Part shown: positions 14,003 to 22,308 of the stretch, piece by piece | Layout: each line of letters opens with the position of its first letter | Position numbering within the stretch: the stretch's first letter is position 1 | NCBI GenBank assembly: GCA_900547995.1 | Contig: URIY01000019.1 | Coordinates: 1-31,666, forward strand | Length of the DNA: 31,666 bases | Direction: 5' to 3' | DNA from: an uncultured Mycoplasmatota bacterium | GTDB taxonomy: Bacteria > Bacillota_I > Bacilli_A > RF39 > UBA660 | Made by a program: the position numbers and the translations under genes | Notes under the pieces: model-generated | What the model was told of the DNA's origin: nothing | Seen by the model: the letters and a program-made list of their open reading frames with translations, nothing else | The model's database searches: none

Positions 14003-16930
14003 TTAACGATGACAATTAGCTACTTTATCTCCAAGCGGAGACAAATCAATATAGTTATATGGATCTACTAATTTACCTGAAATATCAAAAATTGTAAAAT
14101 GTAAATGAGCTCCAGTTGATGCTCCAGTGGAACCAACTTCACCGATTTTTTGACCTTGTCTTACTTCATCACCAACATTTACAACGACAGAATGATATTT
14201 CATATGATAATAATCTGTTTTCATTCCATCTTCATGTCTTATTCTAACCATATTACCACTTGATGGTGTACTACCCGTAACATCATTTAATACTTTTTCA
14301 ACTACACCATCTTTTGATGCATAAACAGGTGTACCTTGAGCAACACCTAAATCTATACCAGAATGTAATTTAGATGTTTTATCAATTGGATGAATTCTAT
14401 AACCAAATGGTGATGTACAAACAAAACCAGATTCAAACGATAACGGAACTGCAAATCCACTAGCTATATTACCACCGAATTCAAACTTACATTCTGCTTC
14501 TTTTGCCATTATACCCTCAGAATCATAATTATCATAATCACCAAGACTTCGAGAATAAAATTTTCCTTCATCGGTATAATCACCAGTTACAAATAAAGCA
14601 AATTCAGCTTTTCTTCTCTTTTTTAGAGTAGAAGAAAACTTTTCAGGATTAGTAAATTGCTTCATATATTCCCATAACCCTTGATATCCGTCCGTTGCAT
14701 AAACACTTAATAGCTTTTCAGTATATCCAGGACCAACATTATAGTTAAATGATGTTATAGCATCTTTTTGAAATTGAGTTAAAGAAATACCGACACTGGC
14801 TGCAGCAGCATCTATCGGTGAAGCATATATGGTATCTAATGAATAAACTTTTATTTTATCTATAACTGATACAGGTACACAATCTCCAACATTTACTCTA
14901 TATCCACTACCAGATTTAGTAAAATAACTATCCCAATTATTTTGTTCAATATAACTAGCAACAGATGAACTACTTAAATTATGATTAGTAATACCGGCCC
15001 CAATACTTACAGTTCCATCTCCAATATCTGTAGCAATATATCCTTGACTATTATCACAATAACCTGTTACACCTTCTAAAGTATTTATAAATGTTAAAAG
15101 ATTTGCATCAGATGTACTCGTAGAACAATAAGAACTTTTATAGTCTATTTGTTTTGTTTCCACAAATTCACAATAAGATGCTAAATTATATAAACTATAT
15201 CCACTTCCACTATTTCCAGATTTTCCAAACATTTTTCCGTAAATTTTTCTATAATCAGAATTACTATAATGTAATCCAGTAGAGTCATAATTAGATATAT
15301 CATAACTTATATTATAATATTTTAAATTTGAAATATTCTTACTAGAAATCATATTTGCAATTTGTTCATTATATTCACTTATATCACTATTTTTAATACC
15401 TGACTTTTCCTCATCAACAGGACCAACACTCATTACATAAATTTTATGTTTATGCCATTCATTATTAGCAAGTTCTGCATACTTTTCAACATATTCTAAC
15501 GAAAAATCATTTATCCCTAACCAAATAAATATATTATATCTTCCAGATGAAGTCATTAAATTATTTGCTTCATTAATAGCAGTTTCAACAAACCAATCAT
15601 AGCCTTGACCATCTTCATAAATAGTATTTTTATCACTTATAACACCAGCATTTTTCATACCATGTATTCTAGAGTCACCAATAAATATATTTTTTGTACT
15701 ACTTTCATCTGGAGATGAAATATTATAAATATTATCAAATATTGTTGTTAAAGACTCATCAGATAATTCATTTATTTGTCCTAAAGTATTATTATCCAAT
15801 GCTAGTGAAACATCACTATCTAAAGTAGTAATAGTATCATCAAATCTATTTGGTAAATATAAATAGTTTTCTATATCAGAATATAGTTCATTTAATTTTT
15901 CATCTGAAACTTTTTGATAATCATAAGTACAAGTATCAAGTTCTAAAATTTTTGAAGTATTATCATATCCACCATAAGCTAAAGCGTTAGTTTTAACAAT
16001 TATCATTATTGCTTGAATAGCGTTATCAGAATAATTACGTCCCGAAATTAACTGATTTGTTACTCCTATAACATAATCTTTTAACCCAACACTAGTTACC
16101 TCTTCAGTATTACATGTAGTAAGATTAATAGTTGCTAAATTATAATTACATTCTTCTTTAAAATGTCCGTAACCACTATTTGAACTTGCCACTACTAAAA
16201 CAATAATTATTATAGCTATTATTACTCCAAGTACAATTAACACCCAAGGATTAGCAGCTATAAAAGCAACAATTTTTTTACCAGCTGCCTTGGCAGCCAT
16301 TTTTGCTTTATTACCTACTTGTTTTTTAGCTTGATTTATTGCATTTTTAGCCTTACTCTCAGCTAAGTTTTTAGCATGTTCGACTGGATGTAAAGCATTA
16401 TAAGTATTTGCTTTTGCTTCATCTATTTTATTAGTAATAGCATCTTTTTTTGCCTTTGCATAATTAAGATTATCCATTACTCTATCCATTTTACTTTTTC
16501 TTTTAGTGTTAGAACCATCAGCTTTAACAGGTCCGTTTTCACCATTTTTCATTTTCCAATTTTTTTGACGTTCTTGATTTAACTCTTCGGCCTTTTTATC
16601 TAATTCTTGTTGTTTTGCTTTATAATGATTTGAATCATAAACTCCATCTTTTTTTGCTTTATCATATTCCTTTTGACCAAATTTTTCATTTCTAATTGGC
16701 CCGCCATTATCCAACTGTTCAATATCACTAATATTAGTTTTTTCAGCATTACGAGCTTCACTTAATCTTTGGTCAAGTATATTTTCTAATTTATTTAAAT
16801 CATACATAGAATTAAACTCACTCAAACCAACTTGAGAAGCAATTGTTCTCAAGTTGTCAGCACTAGAACTACTGTTTCCAGTATTTAAACCTAATTGTCG
16901 AGCTTTTTCTATAATATTATCTGATTGCAT
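14003..16930 (-). CDS. Multidomain cell-wall enzyme of the T4SS: TM, SpoIID-like, SGNH hydrolase, GH24 lysozyme, M23 peptidase
   Basis: A 975-aa VirB1-like protein expected to open peptidoglycan for the secretion channel. Residues 1-215 are cytoplasmic, charged and partly coiled-coil. A single helix spans about 220-248. Outside, residues 262-335 resemble SpoIID (VGLKDYVIGV...AIQAIMIIVKTNALA). Residues 412-570 look like an SGNH/GDSL hydrolase: IFIGDSRIHG with Ser420, LGINDF (G472, N474) and DSTGLHYS (D549, H554). Residues 608-790 match GH24 lysozyme: NTLEG with E619, GTVSIGAGIT, and FQKDAITSFNYNVGPG. Residues 838-945 are an M23 endopeptidase with H856, D860, H909 and HLH 942-944. Single lysozyme plus peptidase fusions are common in Gram-positive transfer systems; the SpoIID-like and SGNH parts are not usual. 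A GAGGTGG site precedes the ATG. Probable de-O-acetylation by the SGNH part is inference. Confidence 0.9.
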   Translation of the reverse strand: MQSDNIIEKARQLGLNTGNSSSSADNLRTIASQVGLSEFNSMYDLNKLENILDQRLSEARNAEKTNISDIEQLDNGGPIRNEKFGQKEYDKAKKDGVYDSNHYKAKQQELDKKAEELNQERQKNWKMKNGENGPVKADGSNTKRKSKMDRVMDNLNYAKAKKDAITNKIDEAKANTYNALHPVEHAKNLAESKAKNAINQAKKQVGNKAKMAAKAAGKKIVAFIAANPWVLIVLGVIIAIIIIVLVVASSNSGYGHFKEECNYNLATINLTTCNTEEVTSVGLKDYVIGVTNQLISGRNYSDNAIQAIMIIVKTNALAYGGYDNTSKILELDTCTYDYQKVSDEKLNELYSDIENYLYLPNRFDDTITTLDSDVSLALDNNTLGQINELSDESLTTIFDNIYNISSPDESSTKNIFIGDSRIHGMKNAGVISDKNTIYEDGQGYDWFVETAINEANNLMTSSGRYNIFIWLGINDFSLEYVEKYAELANNEWHKHKIYVMSVGPVDEEKSGIKNSDISEYNEQIANMISSKNISNLKYYNISYDISNYDSTGLHYSNSDYRKIYGKMFGKSGNSGSGYSLYNLASYCEFVETKQIDYKSSYCSTSTSDANLLTFINTLEGVTGYCDNSQGYIATDIGDGTVSIGAGITNHNLSSSSVASYIEQNNWDSYFTKSGSGYRVNVGDCVPVSVIDKIKVYSLDTIYASPIDAAAASVGISLTQFQKDAITSFNYNVGPGYTEKLLSVYATDGYQGLWEYMKQFTNPEKFSSTLKKRRKAEFALFVTGDYTDEGKFYSRSLGDYDNYDSEGIMAKEAECKFEFGGNIASGFAVPLSFESGFVCTSPFGYRIHPIDKTSKLHSGIDLGVAQGTPVYASKDGVVEKVLNDVTGSTPSSGNMVRIRHEDGMKTDYYHMKYHSVVVNVGDEVRQGQKIGEVGSTGASTGAHLHFTIFDISGKLVDPYNYIDLSPLGDKVANCHR

Positions 16931-16954
16931 AAAACCACCTCAAAAGAGGATAAA

Positions 16955-18742
16955 TTAATAACCTCCACCTGAACCAAATGAATCTAGTTCTTCTTGAGTA
17001 ATAACTACTTGAATTTTCATTCTCTTATTACCACATATAAATAATGCTTCCCCTTGATTATAATATTTTATTGCTTCTTTTTCATTATCATTTAAATCTA
17101 TTAATTTTGATAAATCATCAACAGCCTGTTTTCTAAGTCCCATTACTAAGTAATATGATGCATTATCAAATATTGCTTTACCATGAGTAATAATATTTGG
17201 AGCTGCAAAGTCTGTTGGTTGTTGAGTTATAATTATTGTACCAGTATTATATTTTCTACTTCTTCTTTGAATTTGGGCTAAAAATTCAGCTCCAAGTTCA
17301 TTATGACTAGATAGTAATACATGAGCTTCATCAACCATCATAACAGTATTTACATCTTTATCAAGACATAATCCCCATGCATACTTTAAGATATTAAAGA
17401 ATAATGCATTTTTAATATTTTCATCACTATTCATAAGTTCTTTTATATTAAATACAATAAAATCGCTTTCAATATTTAAAGTAGTTTTACCAGTAAAATA
17501 ATATCTTAATTCTTTTACTAAAGGTCTTACTTTTAATTCAAGTCTTTCTAATACATCCCTTTCATGAGTTACATCAGTCATACCCACTAAATGACCTTTT
17601 ATTGTTGCATAAACATCATCAAATGTAGGATAATCCGCACTTGTCAATTTAGTAAAATCAGTATTATAATCTATTTTATATCTTTTATAAGTTTCTTGTA
17701 ATACATCACTAAACATTGTTAAAACATCATCTTCAATACTTGGTGAATAGTACTTCATAAATGCCTTTACTTGTTGAAGTGTTCTAGTAAGAACAGTATA
17801 ACCTAATCCTTGTGCTATTTCTTCTTCATCAGCATCAATAACAATTTCAAGAGGATTAATCATACCAAATTCTCCTCCTTTACCTAAGTCAAGGAAATCT
17901 CCACCCAAAGAATAACACATATCACCAAGTTCACCTTCAGGATCAACACATACTACTTTAAAACCATTTCTAATATGAGTTCTAATTAGTACTTTTGCAG
18001 CAGTTGATTTACCACTTCCACTTGTACCAAGTAAAATAATATTAGCATTATTTCTATTATTTTCTTTCTTTATTTGATATAAGAATTGATTAAATAATAT
18101 AACACCGCCAGAAAAATCAACACCTAAAAGTGTAGCATTTCCAGGATCTTTAATACTATCGAACACAAATGGATACATAGCAGCCACAGTAACAGATGGA
18201 ATTGGGGTTCCAATTCTATTTTCAATATCTTGTGGAGGAAAAATAGGTAATATTGACTTTAATGCTTTTTCTTGTTCAAACATTAAAGCAACAGCACGCA
18301 TCCCCATTGCATCTAAATAACTTCTAACTTGAATTTTTCTAAGTTCTAATTCTTCTTTATTATCAGCAGTGACCATTAAATGCATTTGAAAATCAAATAT
18401 TCTAGCTTGTGTTGCAGCAAGCATTTGAATAAATTGTTCCAAAGATTCATAATCCTGTCTTATTCTTTCTTGCATTGTTTGGTCTTTTTCGCTTTGATAT
18501 CTTACTTTTAAATCAGCAATTTCTTTATTAAGCATTTTTTGCAAAACACTAAATTGAATAGGAATATGTTTAATAGCAATTTTAACACCCTGAATATTAG
18601 TTATATCAGATAAAAATCCCAGTGCAATATTTCTTGGAAAAGCTATAACAGTAAGAATTGTAGAATATTTACCACCAAGTACAAACTCAGTTGGTTTAAA
18701 CTCCATCCCTTTTGGAGCTACTTCACTTTTTAAATTTGCCAT
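16955..18742 (-). CDS. virB4: VirB4-family T4SS ATPase, motor part
   Basis: A 595-aa cytoplasmic ATPase that drives pilin extraction and channel work. Walker A GTSGSGKST at 239-247, VVCVDPEGELGDM at about 263-275, Walker B TVMMVDEAHVLLS at 466-478, and the RRSRKYNTGTIIITQQPTDF block at 493-512 are all present, as in TraC/VirB4 proteins. The first 200 residues correspond to the second half of the VirB4 N-terminal domain. The initial part of that domain is encoded by a separate gene just upstream, one base away (stop TAA, one base, then ATG). The two together make about 780 residues, the normal VirB4 length. A GGTGAT element inside the upstream gene serves as ribosome site. Confidence 0.94.
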   Translation of the reverse strand: MANLKSEVAPKGMEFKPTEFVLGGKYSTILTVIAFPRNIALGFLSDITNIQGVKIAIKHIPIQFSVLQKMLNKEIADLKVRYQSEKDQTMQERIRQDYESLEQFIQMLAATQARIFDFQMHLMVTADNKEELELRKIQVRSYLDAMGMRAVALMFEQEKALKSILPIFPPQDIENRIGTPIPSVTVAAMYPFVFDSIKDPGNATLLGVDFSGGVILFNQFLYQIKKENNRNNANIILLGTSGSGKSTAAKVLIRTHIRNGFKVVCVDPEGELGDMCYSLGGDFLDLGKGGEFGMINPLEIVIDADEEEIAQGLGYTVLTRTLQQVKAFMKYYSPSIEDDVLTMFSDVLQETYKRYKIDYNTDFTKLTSADYPTFDDVYATIKGHLVGMTDVTHERDVLERLELKVRPLVKELRYYFTGKTTLNIESDFIVFNIKELMNSDENIKNALFFNILKYAWGLCLDKDVNTVMMVDEAHVLLSSHNELGAEFLAQIQRRSRKYNTGTIIITQQPTDFAAPNIITHGKAIFDNASYYLVMGLRKQAVDDLSKLIDLNDNEKEAIKYYNQGEALFICGNKRMKIQVVITQEELDSFGSGGGY

Positions 18743-18743
18743 A

Positions 18744-19307
18744 TTACATCACCGCCCCAAAGTTAGTGGTTTCCCCACCATTTAAGAAATTATCTAACAC
18801 TATTCTTAAGTCATTATTACTTGTTTGTGTTGATTGTAAACCAGCACTTGCTAGTCCACTTATTAAATTATGTAACTTCTTTTGTACAATTTCTAATCTT
18901 TTTTCTTTAAATAAAATATAATATTCTGTATCAACTACATTATACTCACTACTTGTAAATAAATTTGCTTTATTAATATCTTGCATAATAAGCTTTCTAA
19001 TCGCATTAGTAGGAGCGTTATTATACATAAGTTGTAATTGAGATAAATATACATCAATATCAACTGGTCTATCTGCAATAAGTAACCAAAATTCATAATC
19101 AATACTATTATAAAAATTTCTAAGTTGATAAATTGTATTTTGTTGTGTCCCTTGGTCCATAATAAATATATTTTTCGGAGCAACTTTTACTCCAGTAACA
19201 TATGATCCATCATCTAGTTGTATCATACCATTCATAATTTGACGAATAGGTAACCAATCTTCAGTATAACTAACTCCAGAAGGAGCAGAATTATTTAGTT
19301 TCTTCAT
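18744..19307 (-). CDS. VirB4 N-terminal domain encoded as a separate protein
   Basis: 187 aa, cytoplasmic. Segments such as QIMNGMIQLDDGSYVTGVKVAPKN, YNSIDYEFWLLIADRPVDIDVYLSQLQ and EYYILFKEKRLEIVQKKLHNL match the opening part of TraC/VirB4-type ATPases, which contacts the inner-membrane complex. It has no Walker motif; the ATPase part follows one base downstream in another frame. The start ATG overlaps the last 17 bases of prgI, implying translational coupling. Intact reading frames with proper starts and stops argue for a natural split rather than a sequencing frameshift, and I believe related elements in Bacillota also have a separate TraC-like N-terminal gene. Its presence next to prgI is the usual order. 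Confidence 0.8.
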   Translation of the reverse strand: MKKLNNSAPSGVSYTEDWLPIRQIMNGMIQLDDGSYVTGVKVAPKNIFIMDQGTQQNTIYQLRNFYNSIDYEFWLLIADRPVDIDVYLSQLQLMYNNAPTNAIRKLIMQDINKANLFTSSEYNVVDTEYYILFKEKRLEIVQKKLHNLISGLASAGLQSTQTSNNDLRIVLDNFLNGGETTNFGAVM

Positions 19308-19602
19308 CTTTCACACACCAACCTTTCCAATAATATCTTCGTGGATTAAATATAAAAGTAACTACATTTATAATAAATTGTAACACATTATGATAGTGCA
19401 TAACTGGTGTTACTAAGAACCCAGTTATTAACGCTGGCATCAAAATCATAATCATTTGCCATGCACTAGCGTTTTGCACTAACATAAGTAACAATATTGT
19501 TATTCCACAACCAAATCCAAATAATATAATATCAGTTAAGGTAAAGAACCCTAATATCAATTGAGATTTTTTTGAATTTGCAGGTATTAAATAATTATTC
19601 AT
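19291..19602 (-). CDS. PrgI-family (VirB3-like) T4SS membrane protein
   Basis: A 103-aa protein with two close hydrophobic segments at about residues 20-42 and 46-68, followed by the RRYYWKGW block near the C-terminus. This is the pattern of PrgI proteins of Gram-positive conjugation systems, equivalent to VirB3, which couple the VirB4 ATPase to the membrane channel. The ATG at 19602 is used; a TTG six bases upstream also lies in frame. An AAGGA element is 12 bases upstream and GGGG directly precedes the ATG. The gene overlaps the next gene (VirB4 N-terminal part) by 17 bases, as expected for subunits made in stoichiometric amounts. Confidence 0.88.
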   Translation of the reverse strand: MNNYLIPANSKKSQLILGFFTLTDIILFGFGCGITILLLMLVQNASAWQMIMILMPALITGFLVTPVMHYHNVLQFIINVVTFIFNPRRYYWKGWCVKDEETK

Positions 19603-19623
19603 CCCCAATTCATTCCTTTCTTA

Positions 19624-21753
19624 TTATTGTTTTTCTTTATTAGACTGACTTTCTCTTTGTCTACGAGCAATTTCTCCTTCATTTCTTGCTTTTGCAACAT
19701 CAAATACATCACCCATAGATTTAAGTGGTTTACCAGAAACGTCAACTTTCATATCGCCTTGAACATAATCTAAAGTAAAACCAGCATCTTGAACAAAAGA
19801 TTTATCAAGATTTCTAGAAATTGTTTCACGCATTCCTTCAGCACTTGCATGAGCTCCAGCTAACTTAACATATACATCTCTAACATCTTTATTACTAGAA
19901 TTTGATAAATTTTCAAAATGTTCATCGGACAAAAATGCAACATTTTGAGCAGCTTGAGAAAAATCATAACGATATTGATCATACATTTGTTGTGCTTGTG
20001 CTACGCTTATTATGTTTCCAGCTGCATCTCGTAAATTACCAGCTTTTGCATCTTCTATGTTCAATAGCTTTTGTCTTAATTCAGCCGCAGTAAAATTGCC
20101 AACCTTGAAATCTGATTTACTTTTATTTGCTTCTTTATCAATAACAGATTCAACAGCTGTAGCAACAGACTTTTTCTTAGAAGCAATATCATCGATCAAT
20201 TTATTCTCATCCATCAAGTTTTGTGCACTATTATTAATACCCATAAATTCACCAACTCTGCCAAAGGTATCCATCACATGTCCACCAACTACATTTGCAG
20301 TAGTTCCTAAATAATTAGTAAAGTCATTTCCATAATTAGTTGCTTTATGTGCCTCTCTATAGGCTTTTCGTTTAGCTTTTGCTTCCAGTGCACCTTCTAT
20401 TGCAGTATTAGCGGATTTTTTCATATCTGTTAAGTTTTTAGCACCTTTACCAGCCATAAAACCTCTTCGAGCTCCAGAAGCAGTTCCAGCAATCGTTGAA
20501 CCAAGCCCTTGTGCTGCTGCACCTAGTCTAGCACCCAGACCCTTTCCTTTAGTTTCACGGAAGTTTTTAATAGCACTAGTACCATTTTTCAACAACATTC
20601 CTCCAGCACCGCCAATAGTTGCCCCAGCAGCCAAAGCACCACCCATTGCAAGTTTGTCCATAAGACCAAGCTTCATTCCTCCAGAATCCAAATGGAACAT
20701 ATCACCAATTAGCTTAGGTGCTTGTCTCATAAATATTACTACTCCCATAATAATTAAAGCTTTAGCAATTAACTTTTGACTTACCCCTAAGGAACCAAAA
20801 TTTACATTTGAGAAATTGTTAACTACTTGTGAAATCATAAATACACCTAAATACATAATTGCAATTCTAATGAAAACTTCTAAATATGTACTAATAGTTT
20901 TTTTCATCCAATCACTAAAAACATCCTTTAATTTACCGCCAGGTATAACCCTACAAATAACAGGTATTGGAGCAATAATTTGGAAAAACATTAGTTTAAC
21001 AACACGAACTGCCATATCAAAACAGAAGTTTAATAATACATATAGTAAGAATACTCCAGCAACTGTAGAAATAAACACATTATAAGTCACTTTACCAGCA
21101 GCGGCAGACTCACCAAAATCGTTAAATGCTGAAATATCATAAGTACCTGCATTAAATTTTTCTGTGACAGATTTTAAATCTTCACCATTAGTTACTAACC
21201 ATCCACCATCACCTTTGATTTTTGAAGCACAATTACTTAGATTTATATCAGTGTCCTCTTCAATTTCATATCCTTTTTCATTACACCACTCAACATTTGG
21301 ATGTAAAAAAGCTGACATAACATTATAAGACATCATTTTCCCAGCATCTTCTTTTGTAGCAGTATCATAATCTGTATCATTTCCAAATATTAATTTTGGA
21401 ATAGTATTTTGATTTAATATTGAATTTTGCAAATTGAAAGCAACTGAAAACACAGTCGGTAAAACCGCAATAATAACTAAAGATACAACTACATTCTTTA
21501 TCAATTTAGGAAATGAGTTTTCACCTTTAGCAAATTCATCAGGATTAATAACAGCTTTAAGTAATGAATATGCTAAAGAAAATAACATTATCATTCCTAA
21601 AATAACATATATTCTACTTACAATTGTCTTATAGTCATTCATATCGAAAATATTTACTTTTGCCAAAGCATTAAATATATCATAAACATAATCAACTAGT
21701 CTATATATAATTGTATCTATAAACATTAATAAGCCAATAGCATCAGCTTTCAT
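19624..21753 (-). CDS. VirB6/TrbL-family T4SS channel protein
   Basis: A 709-aa polytopic protein. Hydrophobic helices lie at about residues 8-30, 45-65, 85-108, 220-245, 250-268, 290-312 and 325-345. Between the third and fourth is an extracellular loop of about 110 residues with two cysteines (EWCNEKG and SNCASK). After the last helix come a Gly/Ala-rich region (AMGGALAAGATIGGAGG) and a cytoplasmic tail of about 330 residues, mostly helical and Lys/Ala-rich, ending ERRQRESQSNKEKQ-like. This is the VirB6/TrbL layout: a polytopic core that forms the inner-membrane path. The long tail is common in Gram-positive forms. It follows the pilin gene by 10 bases; TAGGTGA serves as ribosome site. Confidence 0.88.
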   Translation of the reverse strand: MKADAIGLLMFIDTIIYRLVDYVYDIFNALAKVNIFDMNDYKTIVSRIYVILGMIMLFSLAYSLLKAVINPDEFAKGENSFPKLIKNVVVSLVIIAVLPTVFSVAFNLQNSILNQNTIPKLIFGNDTDYDTATKEDAGKMMSYNVMSAFLHPNVEWCNEKGYEIEEDTDINLSNCASKIKGDGGWLVTNGEDLKSVTEKFNAGTYDISAFNDFGESAAAGKVTYNVFISTVAGVFLLYVLLNFCFDMAVRVVKLMFFQIIAPIPVICRVIPGGKLKDVFSDWMKKTISTYLEVFIRIAIMYLGVFMISQVVNNFSNVNFGSLGVSQKLIAKALIIMGVVIFMRQAPKLIGDMFHLDSGGMKLGLMDKLAMGGALAAGATIGGAGGMLLKNGTSAIKNFRETKGKGLGARLGAAAQGLGSTIAGTASGARRGFMAGKGAKNLTDMKKSANTAIEGALEAKAKRKAYREAHKATNYGNDFTNYLGTTANVVGGHVMDTFGRVGEFMGINNSAQNLMDENKLIDDIASKKKSVATAVESVIDKEANKSKSDFKVGNFTAAELRQKLLNIEDAKAGNLRDAAGNIISVAQAQQMYDQYRYDFSQAAQNVAFLSDEHFENLSNSSNKDVRDVYVKLAGAHASAEGMRETISRNLDKSFVQDAGFTLDYVQGDMKVDVSGKPLKSMGDVFDVAKARNEGEIARRQRESQSNKEKQ

Positions 21754-21763
21754 ACATATTCAC

Positions 21764-22177
21764 CTACCCTATACCGCAAGTGCCATAAGCACCAAAAAGA
21801 TTCATAACTAAACTTATAATCGTTGGTAAAAAGAATAATAAAACACAATAAATAAATCTTTTTATCGCAGTTGTTCCCGCTTTCTTCAAAGCATCTTTAT
21901 CATTGCTAGCAACAGCTTTTACAAAATCAGTTGTTATTAAAACCAACAAAGCAACTATAGCAACATATTTCATTACATTAAGTATCCATTGCAACCAATA
22001 AGCTGGATATTGTGAGTTTGTAGGGTCCCCCAAAGCAGGACAATTGTCCCCTGCAGCTACCACAATATTTCTTGTAAAATCATTTTCTATAACACTCGCA
22101 TTAACATTTAAACTAAATGAAAATAAGAATAAAAAAGTGATACTTAAAAACAATATTTTTTTAATTCCTTTTTTCAC
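21764..22177 (-). CDS. VirB2/TrbC-like T4SS pilin
   Basis: A 137-aa small membrane protein. A signal peptide (MKKGIKKILFLSITFLFLFS...) ends near NVNAS at residues 24-28. The mature part has two hydrophobic helices at about 62-83 and 107-130 separated by a charged KAVASNDKDALKKAG loop, the VirB2/TrbC pilin arrangement. Cysteines C46 and C134 sit on the same outer side and could pair; C111 is in the second helix. The start codon is GTG at 22177, with GGAGTGA seven bases upstream and no suitable ATG. It is the first gene of the secretion operon, placed 41 bases after the -10 box. Confidence 0.82.
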   Translation of the reverse strand: MKKGIKKILFLSITFLFLFSFSLNVNASVIENDFTRNIVVAAGDNCPALGDPTNSQYPAYWLQWILNVMKYVAIVALLVLITTDFVKAVASNDKDALKKAGTTAIKRFIYCVLLFFLPTIISLVMNLFGAYGTCGIG

Positions 22178-22217
22178 TTAAAATCACTCCTATTCCCAAG
22201 CAACACTTGATACATAA

Positions 22218-22247
22218 ATTTTAACACAAATTGTACATAAGTGTCAA
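22218..22247 (-). promoter_or_regulatory. Promoter of the type IV secretion operon
   Basis: On the minus strand, consensus TTGACA (22242-22247), an 18-base spacer ending TGT, and TAAAAT (22218-22223): a strong -35 with an extended -10. It is the only clear promoter seen ahead of the eight-gene operon. Confidence 0.75.
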
Positions 22248-22252
22248 TTTGT
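22226..22252. promoter_or_regulatory. Inverted repeat over the T4SS promoter, probable operator
   Basis: ACAAATTG (22226-22233) and CAATTTGT (22245-22252) form a perfect 8-bp inverted repeat with an 11-base spacer, about two helical turns centre to centre. One arm covers part of the -35 box and the other the spacer next to the -10. A repressor bound here would block the operon. The binder is not identified. Confidence 0.6.
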
Positions 22253-22288
22253 TTATAGGGAAAAATTTATTTAATTTAATTAGATTAC

Positions 22289-22308
22289 AAAAAAAGAGCC
22301 AAAGCTCT
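22289..22308 (-). terminator. Terminator of the FemABX pair
   Basis: On the minus strand AGAGC pairs with GCTCT around a TTTG loop, followed by seven Ts. The second ligase's stop codon (TAG) lies in the stem. It separates the ligase genes from the secretion operon. Confidence 0.78.

Noticed and set aside
20012..20314. Plus-strand open frame opposite the VirB6 gene (also others at 18712, 20816, 21434 and 28777)
   Set aside because: They lie wholly inside well-supported genes on the other strand, lack ribosome sites and have no recognisable protein pattern.
11018..22252. Calling the region an integrative conjugative element or plasmid
   Set aside because: No relaxase, oriT, integrase, replication gene or flanking direct repeats could be seen; the serine recombinase at 28713-30767 is separated by unrelated chromosomal-looking genes and terminators.
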